From Nostoc indistinguendum CM1-VF10 (lineage in GTDB: Bacteria > Cyanobacteriota > Cyanobacteriia > Cyanobacteriales > Nostocaceae), in contig JAHHHS010000006.1 of NCBI GenBank assembly GCA_019359215.1, positions 62,001 to 126,000 of the forward strand: a DNA stretch of 64,000 nt, read 5' to 3'. The notes beneath the pieces were generated by a model. The model was not told the origin of the DNA. It saw nothing but the letters and a program-made list of their open reading frames with translations, and searched no databases. A program made the position numbers and the translations under genes. Below, piece after piece: positions 29,116 to 40,079 of the stretch. Each line of letters starts with the position of its first letter. The stretch's first letter is position 1.

Positions 29116-29823
29116 ATGACAGCAACAGATCCCGTCAAGTTGATGAAGCAAGAAGTTGGCAAAGCCGCCGCAGCCCTGGTAAAGTCGGGTTCTATTGTGG
29201 GGTTGGGTACGGGGTCAACGACAGCGTATACAATTCAGTTTTTAGGCGATCGCCTCAAGTCTGGTGAACTTCAAGATATTATTGGTATACCTACCTCGTT
29301 TCAGTCAGAAGTGCTGGCGAAGCAATACGGTGTACCTCTGGCCACTTTGGATGCTATTGACCACATTGATATTGCCATTGATGGCGCAGATGAAGTTGAT
29401 CCGCAGAAGAATTTGATCAAAGGCGGTGGTGCAGCACATACCCGCGAAAAAGTCGTAGACTACCTGGCAGAACAGTTCATCGTCGTGGTAGATAGTGGTA
29501 AATTAGTAGACCGCTTAGGTTCTAGTTTCGCTGTACCCGTGGAAGTGATTCCAATGGCAATTACTCCTGTTACCAATGCCATCAAAAAACTTGGTGGCAA
29601 ACCAGAACTCCGCATGGGTGTTAAAAAAGCTGGGCCAGTAATTACTGATCAAGGTAACTTTGTCTTAGATGTCAGATTTGACTCTATTGAAGATCCAGTC
29701 AGCCTAGAAAAGACATTGAATAATATTCCCGGCGTTCTAGAAAATGGTATTTTTGTTAACTGTGTCGATTTAGTTTTGATTGGTGAAGTCAAAGACGGTC
29801 AGCCATTAGTGCGGCAACTGTAA
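29116..29823 (+). CDS. rpiA: Ribose-5-phosphate isomerase A
   Basis: Interconverts ribose-5-P and ribulose-5-P for the Calvin cycle and pentose phosphate pathway. The 235-residue protein has GLGTGSTT near 30, DGADEVD near 86, and [11 protein letters not shown] near 99, containing the catalytic Asp, Lys and Glu of RpiA. ATG at 29116 is preceded by TAGGAG 10 bases upstream; the longer in-frame ORF from 28963 adds a meaningless 51 residues. Followed by a terminator-like inverted repeat. Confidence 0.96.
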   Translation: MTATDPVKLMKQEVGKAAAALVKSGSIVGLGTGSTTAYTIQFLGDRLKSGELQDIIGIPTSFQSEVLAKQYGVPLATLDAIDHIDIAIDGADEVDPQKNLIKGGGAAHTREKVVDYLAEQFIVVVDSGKLVDRLGSSFAVPVEVIPMAITPVTNAIKKLGGKPELRMGVKKAGPVITDQGNFVLDVRFDSIEDPVSLEKTLNNIPGVLENGIFVNCVDLVLIGEVKDGQPLVRQL

Positions 29824-29832
29824 GACTTATAG

Positions 29833-29872
29833 ATTTTGGATTTTAGATTTTAGATCATCTAAAATCCAAAAT
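29833..29872. terminator. Inverted repeat downstream of rpiA
   Basis: ATTTTGGATTTTAGA and its exact complement are separated by 10 bases. There is no T-run after the second arm, so it may act as a 3'-end hairpin rather than an intrinsic terminator. Confidence 0.6.
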
Positions 29873-29942
29873 TAAGCAATAGCTCCTGTTCAAAGTTTTC
29901 ATCGCCCCAGTGTGCGAAGCCGCTATAGACTAGAATTGAGCG

Positions 29943-32900
29943 CTAGACGATGACGTTAGTACCAACTACCAGATTTGTCGCGGTGAAGTTATTCAAAGTT
30001 GCAAAGGTATAAAGACTGCTACCAAAGTAGGCAAATTGAACTTCTGTAGAACTACCCAATTGCACAAACTGTAGATAACCATCTGAGATGGGATTGCTGC
30101 CACTGTAGCCTCTACTCTTAAACAAGTCAGTAAGGATTAATTTATCCTCGCTTTTATTAAAGTCAGTGATTGTATCATTATTGCTAAGGGTTTGGTAAAT
30201 GAACTGGTCATTACCGCTACCGCCAGTTAGGGTATCACTAAAATCACCGCCAACGAGGATGTCATTACCAGCGCCTCCAATGAGGTTATTTTGACCTGTA
30301 CCACCAAGCAGCGTATCATTACCAGCACCACCAAGCAGGGTATCATTACCAGCGCCACCGCGCAGCAAGTCGTTACCACTCTTGCCGTCGATGCGGTCAT
30401 CCCCCCCTTGACCATTAATAACATCTGCTGAGTTGTCAAAGCCATTGAGATTGTTGTTCAGGTTATTGAGAAAGGTAACTGTGTTCTTGTTGAAGATAGC
30501 GTTTTGGGTGGAGTTGGCATCGAAGACATCGAAGCTTTCACTAATGCTGGTTTGGCCATTAAACAGGATATTACTTACTGTCGATATGTTCTCTAGGTTT
30601 TCCTGGGGGAAGTTTTGCAGAATAACTTTATCATCAGCCACCCCTTCAAAGGTGATTTCCAAATTGTTGTCATTCTGGGTGAGTAACAGATTTCGGGCTG
30701 TCAATCCAGCACCTTGGAATTTGAGGGTATCCACTTCGGCAATGATTGCTGCTGATGGATTTGAGCCTTTACCTAACCCACCGAAATCGGTAATGGTATC
30801 AACACCGTCACTTAAGTTGTAAACAAATTTATCTTTACCGCCGCCACCAGTTAGAATGTCGTTGCCTTGGTTCCCTGTGATGGTATCATTCCCGACTTGA
30901 GCGTTAATTATATCACTATATTTCTTGCCCACTAAATTATCAGCGCCATTGGTTCCATTCAGCCCGTTAAACTCTAATGCGCCAATATCAACTTTACCTT
31001 TAGATATTCTGTTAAATATGCCACCCCGTTGGTCAGTGGTGATACCTGCTGGAATCAGAGCATTATTGCCAGCATTAATGGCGGGACTATCCGCAAGTAA
31101 GGCATTAGTAAAGGTTGTACCACCATTATTTTGCAGGGGGCTGAGTTTTGGATCAATGGGATTAGTTCTGGTGCCGACGATGCTTTTGGCACTAAAACCA
31201 GTGCTAGCAGTGCGATCGCCAATTAGGTTATTACCAGCGTCGGTGAAGTTACCGGAAACGTCGCGGGAAAAACCGGTATCGCGGGGATCATCAGGATAAA
31301 CTGTGTAGGAGTTGCCTGCAATGATGGTATTGGCAACGGTAACAGTGCCGCCATTATTGACAACGCCCCCACCGTTGCCAAGAACACCGTTATAGCTAAA
31401 GCCCTCTGCTATGTTATTGGTAATGGTGTCATTGGTGAGGGTGAGAGTGCCGCTATTCAAGATGCCGCCGCCGGTATAATATGCACTATTATCAGAGACA
31501 GTGCTGTTAATCAGCCTAAAAGTACCTGAGTTAAAGATGCCACCGCCGTCTGCGGCACCATTATTAGAGATAGTACTGCTAGTGATATCGAAAGTGCCTA
31601 AGTTATAAATGCCGCCGCCGTAAGATGGGTAAGGGTCAGGGCCTCCCCGATTAAGACCGCTAGCGAACGCACCATTATTAGAGATAGTGCTGTTCTTTAT
31701 ACTGACTTTGCCTGTGTTGAATATGCCGCCGCCATAGGCTGGAAAGAAACTGACGCTTGCACCATTATTAGAGACAGTGCTTCCCGTTAGACTAAGGTTG
31801 CCTTTGTTAAAGATACCGCCGCCTAATGATGACCCACGATTCCCAGAGAGAGTGGTGTTAGTCAGGCTGAGGGTGCCTTTGTTAAAGATGCCGCCTACCT
31901 CTCCTTTATTGTCAGAGATAGTGCTGTTAGCCAAGCTAAGGCTGGTATTGCTATTAAGCAAAATACTGCCTAAGGGATCATTAGCATTAGCAATCTTCAA
32001 GCCATCAATGCTGGCATCTGTCCCAGAACGCGATATCTCGAACACGCCCAATGAATTATTCCCACTTACAATTAGGTTAGATGCCCCAGTCCCCAAAATG
32101 GTAATATCATCGGTAATGGTTAGTTTCCCAGAGGTGAGGGTGATGATATCTGGGGTAGCATCGGTGAACACGCCCGCAAAGGTAATTGTATCTGCCCCAA
32201 CAGTCGCATTGGCATTGAGGATAGCCTGTCGCAATGACCCTGAGCCAGAATCATTGGTGTTAGTCACGACTGTGCCAGCATTAACAGGTGGCGGGGTGAT
32301 GGAAGGCTGGACTTCGTAAGCACCAATATCAACAACACCGTTGAATATTCGGTTAAATCTACCGCCGCGTTGGTCACTGGTGACACCAGTAGGAACTAGG
32401 GAATTCTTGCCAGCATCAATAGCAGGGCTACCCGCAAGTAACGCCTGGGTAAAGGTTGCACCACCGTTATTTTGCAGCAGTCCGAGTTTGGGATTGATGG
32501 GGTTAGCACTTGTGCCGACGAGGATGCTGGTGGTAAAGGCAGTGCTACCAGTGTTATTGCCAATCAGGTTATTGCCGGAGTCAATCAGCCCACCACTCAC
32601 GTCAGGGTGTATATCACCAGAGGTGGATTTGTCTAAGTTGCCTGCAATGATGGTGTTACTAACCTTGACGTTAGCAGAGGAATCAGAATAACTAAAAACA
32701 CCCCCGCCGTTGCCAGTACCATTACTATCTGAGTCAGCTGTGTTGTTATTAATTGTAGTGCTGATTAGGGTGAGGCTGTTGTCACTAGTGTAGGCTCTGT
32801 CATTGTATATACCACCGCCATCCTCTAACGCTGTATTGCCAGAGATGGTGCTGTTAGTTAGAGTAGCTGATCCGGAACTATAACCATCATCATTTCCGTT

Positions 32901-34202
32901 AAAAATGCCACCGCCGGAGGTTGCCGTATTGCCAGAGACACTGCTATTGGTTAGGCTGAGAGTGCCGCCTTGGTTATAGATGCCACCGCCGGAGTTTGCC
33001 GTATTTCCAGAGACACTGCTATTGATTAGGCTGAGAGTACCAGTTTTACCAACGGAAGCGTCATTAAAAATGCCGCCTCCGCCATTGCCATTAAAAACCG
33101 TGCTTCCCCCAGTATTGCCATAGACACTGCTTCCTGTTAAGCTAAGAGTCCCAGCATTATAGATACCGCCTTGCTTATTGCCAAAGACGCTAGTGTTAGC
33201 AAGACTGAGGATGCCGCTATTAGAGATGCCAGTTCCTGCTGTATTACCAGATACGCTTGTCTTAGCTAGGCTGAGGATGGAAGTTCTATTAACCTTAATA
33301 CCGCCGCTAGCGATCGCCAAACCATCGATGGTAACACCTGTCGCTAGTCCTGATATCTCGAATACTGTAGAGGCATTATTTCCACTCACAGTCAGCTTAG
33401 ATGTCCCAGTCCCCAAGATGCTCAGATCATCGGTAATCGTCAGTTGCCCAGAAGTAAGGGTGATAACATCCGGGGTGGCATCAGTAAAAATTCCTCCAAA
33501 GGCGATCGTATCGCCCCCAGCAGTAGCATTGGCTAAGTTAATAGCCTCTCGGAGTGTCGTGAGACCGTTTTTCGGATCGCCATCATCTTTGTCTCCAGTA
33601 TTATTCACTGTGAAGGTAGCCAGTACCCCTGCGTAAGCCTGCCGCGTCGTTTCTGCAAACACCAAACTCACTTCCATATCAACGGTGCGGATTTCTAACT
33701 CCCAGTTGCCGCCTAATGCTGCATTACCAATTCGCTGACGAGAAGCGGCAATATTCGCTCCGGTGAGTTGGTGCAGTTTGTCTATAAATTCTGCTCCCGC
33801 ATCACCCAAAGCCACATTGCAACCATAGATGAGTAAGTTCCAGGGGTTATTGCTTTTAGCAGAGGTTGAAAATATATTTTGCCATTGTTGCAGTTGCTGG
33901 CTATATTCGTCGAGGGTATCGAGTCCTAAATGGGTGTTGCCCAATTGCAAGTAACCTGGGGCAGCGTGGCACACAATATGAATATTAGTCAAATTCGGGC
34001 GATTGCAACTCGTCAGAATTTTCGTAATTTCTTCAACACCGTTCTGTGTTGAGTCAAGCACGAACACTTGGGTATTATCAAACACGCCATTGACTAAATC
34101 GCTATAGTCTTCGACTGCCATGTCAATAAAGACTAAATTATGGCTAGAGGAGGTGGAAGTTGCGGAATTTACTTGGAAGTGTGAGGTATATAGTGTTGTC
34201 AT
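29943..34202 (-). CDS. Large DUF4347 / right-handed beta-helix / RTX calcium-repeat protein
   Basis: Protein of 1419 residues. Residues about 20-185 are a DUF4347 domain ([45 protein letters not shown]). Two long parallel beta-helix blocks follow (about 195-650 and 665-1085), rich in SxVSGNTA and GGGIFN repeats; each opens with a [14 protein letters not shown] or [14 protein letters not shown] segment and closes with DQRGG...DIGAYE or DIGALE, the choice-of-anchor Q type. The C-terminus has two groups of RTX nonapeptides ([12 protein letters not shown]) that bind calcium. No Sec signal; DUF4347/RTX proteins are thought to leave by type I secretion. Surface adhesin or matrix role is inferred. 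Long plus-strand ORFs over it are shadows of its biased codons. Confidence 0.9.
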   Translation of the reverse strand: MTTLYTSHFQVNSATSTSSSHNLVFIDMAVEDYSDLVNGVFDNTQVFVLDSTQNGVEEITKILTSCNRPNLTNIHIVCHAAPGYLQLGNTHLGLDTLDEYSQQLQQWQNIFSTSAKSNNPWNLLIYGCNVALGDAGAEFIDKLHQLTGANIAASRQRIGNAALGGNWELEIRTVDMEVSLVFAETTRQAYAGVLATFTVNNTGDKDDGDPKNGLTTLREAINLANATAGGDTIAFGGIFTDATPDVITLTSGQLTITDDLSILGTGTSKLTVSGNNASTVFEISGLATGVTIDGLAIASGGIKVNRTSILSLAKTSVSGNTAGTGISNSGILSLANTSVFGNKQGGIYNAGTLSLTGSSVYGNTGGSTVFNGNGGGGIFNDASVGKTGTLSLINSSVSGNTANSGGGIYNQGGTLSLTNSSVSGNTATSGGGIFNGNDDGYSSGSATLTNSTISGNTALEDGGGIYNDRAYTSDNSLTLISTTINNNTADSDSNGTGNGGGVFSYSDSSANVKVSNTIIAGNLDKSTSGDIHPDVSGGLIDSGNNLIGNNTGSTAFTTSILVGTSANPINPKLGLLQNNGGATFTQALLAGSPAIDAGKNSLVPTGVTSDQRGGRFNRIFNGVVDIGAYEVQPSITPPPVNAGTVVTNTNDSGSGSLRQAILNANATVGADTITFAGVFTDATPDIITLTSGKLTITDDITILGTGASNLIVSGNNSLGVFEISRSGTDASIDGLKIANANDPLGSILLNSNTSLSLANSTISDNKGEVGGIFNKGTLSLTNTTLSGNRGSSLGGGIFNKGNLSLTGSTVSNNGASVSFFPAYGGGIFNTGKVSIKNSTISNNGAFASGLNRGGPDPYPSYGGGIYNLGTFDITSSTISNNGAADGGGIFNSGTFRLINSTVSDNSAYYTGGGILNSGTLTLTNDTITNNIAEGFSYNGVLGNGGGVVNNGGTVTVANTIIAGNSYTVYPDDPRDTGFSRDVSGNFTDAGNNLIGDRTASTGFSAKSIVGTRTNPIDPKLSPLQNNGGTTFTNALLADSPAINAGNNALIPAGITTDQRGGIFNRISKGKVDIGALEFNGLNGTNGADNLVGKKYSDIINAQVGNDTITGNQGNDILTGGGGKDKFVYNLSDGVDTITDFGGLGKGSNPSAAIIAEVDTLKFQGAGLTARNLLLTQNDNNLEITFEGVADDKVILQNFPQENLENISTVSNILFNGQTSISESFDVFDANSTQNAIFNKNTVTFLNNLNNNLNGFDNSADVINGQGGDDRIDGKSGNDLLRGGAGNDTLLGGAGNDTLLGGTGQNNLIGGAGNDILVGGDFSDTLTGGSGNDQFIYQTLSNNDTITDFNKSEDKLILTDLFKSRGYSGSNPISDGYLQFVQLGSSTEVQFAYFGSSLYTFATLNNFTATNLVVGTNVIV

Positions 34203-34678
34203 TTTTTTACTTTGAGCTAAGGCGATGAGGGAAACTCAAACTGACTCCAGCCGCGTAATTACAGGATTTTCACACAACTACCGATAGTTAAAAATACTAT
34301 TTTTTTACTAATATGTTCCTTTTCGTTGCTATCATCTAGCAAGTTGATGCTTTTGTAAAGTAATAATGAGTATGTAATTTTACATGATTTTGCAACTTAC
34401 ATATAGCATGGGAATCAAAAACCAGATTTTATGCTGGTTAAACTTGAAAATTTAAATTCTTCACCCATAAATTAGTTTATCAATTTTGTTGGAAATCGTA
34501 CCCAAATATATATATTTTCTGCAAATTAATATTATTAATTAACGATGTATTACAAAACATTTAATAATTTAACATTTAAATATTTAAACAAAAATAACTA
34601 TTGCCACGTTTTACATAGACATTAATTTTTTAATAATGTTAATCATGCAGAATCTAAAAAAATATTACAAGTAATAAT
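34203..34678. other. Very AT-rich divergent promoter region
   Basis: About 480 bases without ORF between the beta-helix gene and the WD40 operon; runs of AT-only sequence dominate from 34490 on. It must hold both promoters. No repeat seen. Confidence 0.55.
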
Positions 34679-36910
34679 ATGGAAAAAAGTGTTATTAATG
34701 CCAGTCTTTCTACTCAAAACCTAACTTTTCGTCCAGGTGATGCTCCTGTCTCTTTTGAGGTAACTGTCAATAATGACAGCGATCGCTTTGTCAATTTTCA
34801 GATAGAAATGGCCGCCGCAGGAGAAACCCGGAATACAGGATATCGCTGGTATCAGCTTGAGCCAGAGGTGGCAGCAGCTAAACCACCAGGCAGTAGTACC
34901 ATATTCCAAATCTTTGTATTCAATACACCCATTCCGGGATTTGTCGGTACTGTCAACCTGATGGTGAGGATTTTTTCACCGCAATTAGCACAACAGTGCA
35001 GACTTGTGCTGCGCCTAAAAATCGAGCGAGACAATAGACCAACACATTTAAGTGTAGAATTGCCTGTGCGAGAGTTCCAAGTTTATCCTCGCAATTCTGT
35101 GGATATACCAGTACGGGTGCGGAACCTGGGTCAACAACCAACTGAGGTAGTACTACGTTTTACAGGCGTTGATCCGTCTTGGCTAACTGGCAGTGCAGAA
35201 CGGCGATTATCTTTAGATCCAGGTGGTTTAGCAGAAGCCACATTTCAATGCCAACCTCCTTCTGTTGTGCAAGCGCCCAGCCAAAATTATCCTTTTACTA
35301 TTGAAGCTGTTAGCAATAATGGTTATCCAACTAGTGCTGAAGGCAACATTGAAGTTTTGCCTGTGGGTTTTATAGACTTTACCATCACACAAAAACATCT
35401 CAAAATTCCAAGTAAATCAGCATGGTTACCTGACTGGAAGTCTGATACAGCTTCTTTTGAATTACTATTTAAAAACGCTAGCAACCTCAACCAGCAAATT
35501 AATGTGCAAGTACAGGGTAGAGACTGGCGAAAATGTAGTTTTAAAAAGCTTCCCGAGATTACCAATCTCCATCTAGGAGAAACAAGTAAAGTTATCCTCG
35601 ATGTTAAAACAAAACGTCCTTGGGTAGGAATTGGCAAAACTCTATTATTAGAGGCTAAATCGGAATTATCTGACCAACGTTTAGGAAGTACAGACCCAGC
35701 TACGCAGACATTAGAAGTCGAGACTCTGCCAATCATACCTTTATGGTTACAATTGGCTGCGATCGCACTATTAGCTGCACTCCTCGCATGGATACTGCAA
35801 CCAAGAGGTGTAATGCATACACGTTCTGTAAACTCAGTGCGTTTTAGTGGCATTGGCTCATCTGTGCTTAGTGGTTCAGATGATTGCACTTTAAGATTTT
35901 GGAGAATCGGTGCTGATAGCTTAGACCCCGATGATACAGTAACATCCACTGAGCGACTTGCGTGTGATAAATCTCAACAGCCCAAGGGTTTGATGGCGAT
36001 TACCGATGACGCAGTACAAGTCTTACGGTTCATGCCGGTACAAAATAATCGTGCTGCTGTTGGTCTAGATAATGGTGTAATTGAACTAAGAGATGTACCC
36101 TCAGGTGAAAAGATCAGTGAACTTCAAGACCTTAAAGATCCTAAAGCAAAAGGCGATCGCGTTTTTGATTTAGCTTTCACCTCAAACTCACTTAACTTAT
36201 TCAGTGGTTATGGCAGTGGTAAAGTTAGAGTATGGTCAAGACCAGCGACTAACAGTAATTTTCTACCAGAACCGCGAGTTATCGATGTACAAAATACATT
36301 GAAACTATCAGGTTTCCAAGTCCGGGCATTAAATCTCAGCCCAGATGCAAAAACTCTAGTAATTTCCGGAAACTTTAAGCGTTTCATGTTATGGCAGTGG
36401 AATCTAACTCAATCTGATAAACAATTTTCAGGTTTATCAGTACAAAATCTGGAAAACTTAGACCCATTAGTTGGGCGTGAAGACTATATTTGGGGTTTAG
36501 CTTTTGTTCCTAACTCAGCAGAAAAAATTCTAGCAACTTCCGATTCTGCGGGATTCATTACAATTTGGAATTTAAATCAATGCCAAACTCTCAAAAATCC
36601 GAATCCACAAGAAAAATTTAATGAACTCAATTGTTCACCACTAGACCGATGGTCAGCATCAAAAACATCTGTGCGTAGTTTGGCATTTAGTGAAGATGGT
36701 AATCTCTTAGTAAGTGGTGGCGATGATGGACGAGTGGTGGTTTGGTACTTAACCCCCCAACATAAGCTCGATAAAACAAAAGCAGCAGAAGGTAAAACAA
36801 TTTACCAAAGCTCTAAAAAAATCAATAGTATCGACTTGAAAACTAATCAAGGAACCATGATTGTAAGTGGTGGTGAAGATTTTCAGGTCAAACTACACCG
36901 CATCAAATAA
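34679..36910 (+). CDS. Membrane protein: beta-sandwich N-terminus, one TM helix, C-terminal WD40 propeller
   Basis: Protein of 743 residues. The N-terminal 355 residues form repeated immunoglobulin-like beta-sandwiches (LTFRPGDAPVSFEVTVNNDSDRFVNF; VYPRNSVDIPVRVRNLGQQPTEV), as in COG1470/NEW-type domains. One membrane helix at about 357-374 (LWLQLAAIALLAALLAWIL) is followed by a seven-blade WD40 region (about 378-743) with SVNSVRFSGIGSSVLSGSDDCTLRFWRIG and LVSGGDDGRVVVWYL. No signal peptide. Gene spacing of 13 bases to a second protein with a matching N-terminal architecture indicates an operon. Function is unknown. Confidence 0.8.
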   Translation: MEKSVINASLSTQNLTFRPGDAPVSFEVTVNNDSDRFVNFQIEMAAAGETRNTGYRWYQLEPEVAAAKPPGSSTIFQIFVFNTPIPGFVGTVNLMVRIFSPQLAQQCRLVLRLKIERDNRPTHLSVELPVREFQVYPRNSVDIPVRVRNLGQQPTEVVLRFTGVDPSWLTGSAERRLSLDPGGLAEATFQCQPPSVVQAPSQNYPFTIEAVSNNGYPTSAEGNIEVLPVGFIDFTITQKHLKIPSKSAWLPDWKSDTASFELLFKNASNLNQQINVQVQGRDWRKCSFKKLPEITNLHLGETSKVILDVKTKRPWVGIGKTLLLEAKSELSDQRLGSTDPATQTLEVETLPIIPLWLQLAAIALLAALLAWILQPRGVMHTRSVNSVRFSGIGSSVLSGSDDCTLRFWRIGADSLDPDDTVTSTERLACDKSQQPKGLMAITDDAVQVLRFMPVQNNRAAVGLDNGVIELRDVPSGEKISELQDLKDPKAKGDRVFDLAFTSNSLNLFSGYGSGKVRVWSRPATNSNFLPEPRVIDVQNTLKLSGFQVRALNLSPDAKTLVISGNFKRFMLWQWNLTQSDKQFSGLSVQNLENLDPLVGREDYIWGLAFVPNSAEKILATSDSAGFITIWNLNQCQTLKNPNPQEKFNELNCSPLDRWSASKTSVRSLAFSEDGNLLVSGGDDGRVVVWYLTPQHKLDKTKAAEGKTIYQSSKKINSIDLKTNQGTMIVSGGEDFQVKLHRIK

Positions 36911-36923
36911 GGGAGTCGATCAG

Positions 36924-39224
36924 ATGCAAGCTAAATTCAATCCACTGCAAGTTATTATCAACCCACCTGGAATTCAATTTGGGATGCCAGGAGATACCAT
37001 TCAACTTTATGTTGTTGTAATCAATCAGGGAGATCAGAGTGCGGTTATTGACTTATATTTTGTTTTTGACGAAGTATTTCAAAATTTAACTGGCTGGTCT
37101 AGTTCTCCTAGAGAAAGTTTAGCATTAGCTCCCCAACAGAATAGCGACGAAGTAACATTTGAGTTTAAAATCGCTGCAAATGCTCTTCCAGGAACCTATG
37201 ACTATACATTAGTCGTAGATTCCCCTCTACATTATCCACAAGATACTCCTATAACCTTTCCAAATGAAATTAAGGTTCTGCTAAAAGAACAGACTGCAAT
37301 TCGGGCAAATGACCCGACATTTTCCATTAGACCTAACACCAATCCCAACAAGCCACTAATTTTTAATCCTAGTGAGCCTCTGCAAGTGGAGGTAATAGTT
37401 GACAATCGCTCTTATCTTGTAGACAGGTTCCGGTTGAGTTGCCCAGATCTAGATGATGACTGGTTTACAATTAATTATCCTACAACTGGATTTGAGGGCT
37501 TAGGGTTAGTGTCTGATGTAACGGCACTAGAACTCAACCCTGGTACTCAAGGTCAAATATTGTTGAAATTTCACCCACCTGGAGATACCCTTGCGGGAAG
37601 CTATTCTCCAACAATCCGCTTGTATTCAGAAAGCTCTCCAGACTTAGTGCTGTTGGATTTGGTATACATCCAAATTCCGACAAATTATCGCTTAGATATA
37701 GAACTTAATACTATTTTAGGAAAAGTTAGCCGTAGTCTTGGCAAGTACGAATTATTACTGGCTAACCAGGGTAATGTTGTCCGCGAACTGATATTAAGTT
37801 TAAAAAGTCGAGACGAAGAAGAACTATATACTTACAAATTTGATCCGACTGAGGTAAGATTATTACCTAATAGAAGCGCTGTGGCTAATTTGACAGTCAA
37901 ACCCAGACCTTGGTGGCGACGGCCGTGGTTTGGTACAGGGCTAGTGGTCAACTTTCAACTAGATATCAAAGACCAACAAAATTTACCTTTACCTAACACA
38001 TTGCCTCAAGGAAATTTGGTATGGAAACCCCGCCCTTGGTGGCAATTTATTCTGTTACTTTTGGTAGTTTTGGGGTTACTAGGAGGGATAGGGTTCATCA
38101 TTTGGCGAATTTTAAACCCCGAACCTTTGAGATTAGAAAATTTTAGTGCAAGTAACTCTCAAATTACTGAAGGTGATGAGGTAACTTTGAATTGGGACGT
38201 TCACAATTATAAACAGTTACAAAACTTGGTTTTAACAGGCAAAGGTTCGCAACCCATTCAGCCTATTTCCTATGACTTTAGCAATGGCATTCCTGAAACA
38301 CTAGGCAAAGGAAGTGCTAATGAAATACCTCCTTGTCAGGTGAAAGAAAAACAAGAACTAAGTTGTAGCAACGTTAAGACTGGAGTAAGAACAAAAGGGA
38401 ATTATACTTTTGAGTTACAAGCTTCTTATCGGAATGGTATACAATTATTTTCTCGAAATAACCAAGTAGCCAACCAAACAACCGAAGTAGAGGTAGTTGA
38501 AAAGCAAATTGCGGAAGTCGTTAGTTTCCAAGCAAATAAACCACAGTATACAAAAGGTGAAAATATTCTTTTAAGCTGGACAATTGCTCGTCCATTTTTG
38601 TTGGAACAAATCCAAATTTCTGGCAGCGCAGATGACGGTACATCTTATAGTGAACCAATTACTTATAAATTTAATCAAGGTAATATTGCTGATCCTAAAC
38701 TTCAAAAACTGTGTAAACAACAAAATACACAGATGCAATGTACAAATATTTCTATACCAGCTATTAAAGCCGGGAACTTTGCCTTTGAAATAAAAGCTTT
38801 TCCTAATAATGGAAGTGAAAAAATTAGTTCTAAAAAAACTGATTCAAAAATTGCTATATTACCGAAACCATTTAAAATTGTCTCTTTCAGAATCAACGGT
38901 AGTGAGCAACCGAATCTGGTTTTCAACGAAGGGGAATCTGCTACTCTGAGTTGGAGAGTAGAGGGAGAAAATATTCAAGTTAAACTTCTGCCATACGGCA
39001 ATGATGTTAAACCAGTTGGCTCAATAAAGCTTCCAGTCAATCAAGCTTTCCCGCCTCGAATCGGACTGTTAGTGAATGATATATCAGGTAAACAGCAACC
39101 TCAGGAAAGAGGATTTGCAATCACAGTCATCAAAAAAGTAGAGCCTACTCCTAGTATTAATCCACTTGCGCCTAATCTTCCATCCAACAGTAGCCCATTT
39201 AAAAGTCCTTTACCTCTGAGATAA
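36924..39224 (+). CDS. Membrane protein with N-terminal beta-sandwich domains and a second, C-terminal Ig-like region
   Basis: Start taken at ATG 36924 (AAGGGAGTC 14 bases upstream, 13 bases after the WD40 gene), giving 766 residues. Residues 1-370 resemble the preceding protein's N-terminus (VQLYVVVINQGDQSAVIDLYF; YELLLANQGNVVRELILSL). PRPWWRRPWFGTG and KPRPWWQF lie just before a single membrane helix at about 381-400. The C-terminal part holds three repeated Ig-like domains, each opening with a phrase like LENFSASNSQITEGDEVTLNWDV, VVSFQANKPQYTKGENILLSWTI, or IVSFRINGSEQPNLVFNEGESATLSWRV. The repeats also carry C-x(10-12)-C pairs. Role unknown; the tandem arrangement suggests a complex with the WD40 protein. 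Confidence 0.8.
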   Translation: MQAKFNPLQVIINPPGIQFGMPGDTIQLYVVVINQGDQSAVIDLYFVFDEVFQNLTGWSSSPRESLALAPQQNSDEVTFEFKIAANALPGTYDYTLVVDSPLHYPQDTPITFPNEIKVLLKEQTAIRANDPTFSIRPNTNPNKPLIFNPSEPLQVEVIVDNRSYLVDRFRLSCPDLDDDWFTINYPTTGFEGLGLVSDVTALELNPGTQGQILLKFHPPGDTLAGSYSPTIRLYSESSPDLVLLDLVYIQIPTNYRLDIELNTILGKVSRSLGKYELLLANQGNVVRELILSLKSRDEEELYTYKFDPTEVRLLPNRSAVANLTVKPRPWWRRPWFGTGLVVNFQLDIKDQQNLPLPNTLPQGNLVWKPRPWWQFILLLLVVLGLLGGIGFIIWRILNPEPLRLENFSASNSQITEGDEVTLNWDVHNYKQLQNLVLTGKGSQPIQPISYDFSNGIPETLGKGSANEIPPCQVKEKQELSCSNVKTGVRTKGNYTFELQASYRNGIQLFSRNNQVANQTTEVEVVEKQIAEVVSFQANKPQYTKGENILLSWTIARPFLLEQIQISGSADDGTSYSEPITYKFNQGNIADPKLQKLCKQQNTQMQCTNISIPAIKAGNFAFEIKAFPNNGSEKISSKKTDSKIAILPKPFKIVSFRINGSEQPNLVFNEGESATLSWRVEGENIQVKLLPYGNDVKPVGSIKLPVNQAFPPRIGLLVNDISGKQQPQERGFAITVIKKVEPTPSINPLAPNLPSNSSPFKSPLPLR

Positions 39225-40044
39225 ATTTTTGAGCGATGTGAAAAGCAGAGATATATGAAAGTTGCAGACTGCCCCCAAAATCATCTTCTATGCAATGTCT
39301 TAATCCCGAAAATAAAGGTTCTTTATTATGTAAAGCTAATTTTATATATGGCGAGTAGGTGGTCAAAAGTGTTAAATATTCATCGGCAGTGTAGGTTACT
39401 TCTGATACAACTTGTCCAGATATCAAGTCTTTGAATTGCCCGGAATTAATGGCCATATTTCCCAATTGTCTCAAGATATATTCTTGAGTTTCTTGGTTTT
39501 CATATCGGTCAAGAGATGGAGTATGTAGTTGATAGACTTTCGATAAACTTTGATACACCTCGTAGCTGGATTGAAGTTCCTTGTTCCACAACAAAATCAG
39601 GTAGCCATTGTCTTTTAAGGCATTTGCTGCTTTTGGATATCCAACTTCTGGTGATATCCAATGAAAAGAACTTGCTGCTAAAACGGCATCAAATTCAAAT
39701 GGCTTAAGTTCCCACTCTTCAAACGATGTATTCTGAATCTTTACATTGGAATACGGTTGACAATTCTATTGAGCTAAGTGGAAAAAATCTGGGTTGGGTT
39801 CTAAGCAGATTATAGAGCAACCCAATGGAGCGATGCCTACCGTTGCAGTTCCAGGGCCACATCCCACTTCTAGAATTTTTGAGTTAGTGGAGAGTTGAGC
39901 AATTTCCACAACTTGCTTAATTAGCTCCTGAGGATAGCGGGGTCTTGCCTTGTTGTAAGCTTCTGCTGCTGGGGAATACCAATTTTTGCGCTGTTCGAGG
40001 TCTGTGCTGGAATAGTTGATTATTGTTTGTTTTAGGTCTTTCAT
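39199..40044 (-). pseudogene. Class I SAM-dependent methyltransferase interrupted by one in-frame amber codon
   Basis: Read continuously leftward, the 281-codon frame encodes one methyltransferase: ARPRYPQELIKQVV, the SAM-binding ILEVGCGPGTATVG, FDAVLAASSFHWIS and ANALKDNGYLILLWNKE. A TAG at 39766-39768, directly after SAM-motif II (LEPNPDFFHLAQ), splits it into 92 and about 188 codons. Frame and homology continue on both sides without an indel, so a single CAG-to-TAG change is enough to explain it. No ribosome site is obvious after the stop. The last 26 bases overlap the tail of the opposing membrane-protein gene. Probably a young pseudogene; a sequencing error cannot be excluded. Confidence 0.75.
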
Positions 40045-40079
40045 AATCTATTGAATTCCTGCAAAGAGCTTTAGCTAAC

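Noticed and set aside
30433..33636. Several long plus-strand ORFs (up to 180 codons) opposite the beta-helix protein gene
   Set aside because: They are frame shadows of the repetitive, biased codons of the minus gene and have Leu/Pro/Val-rich nonsense composition.
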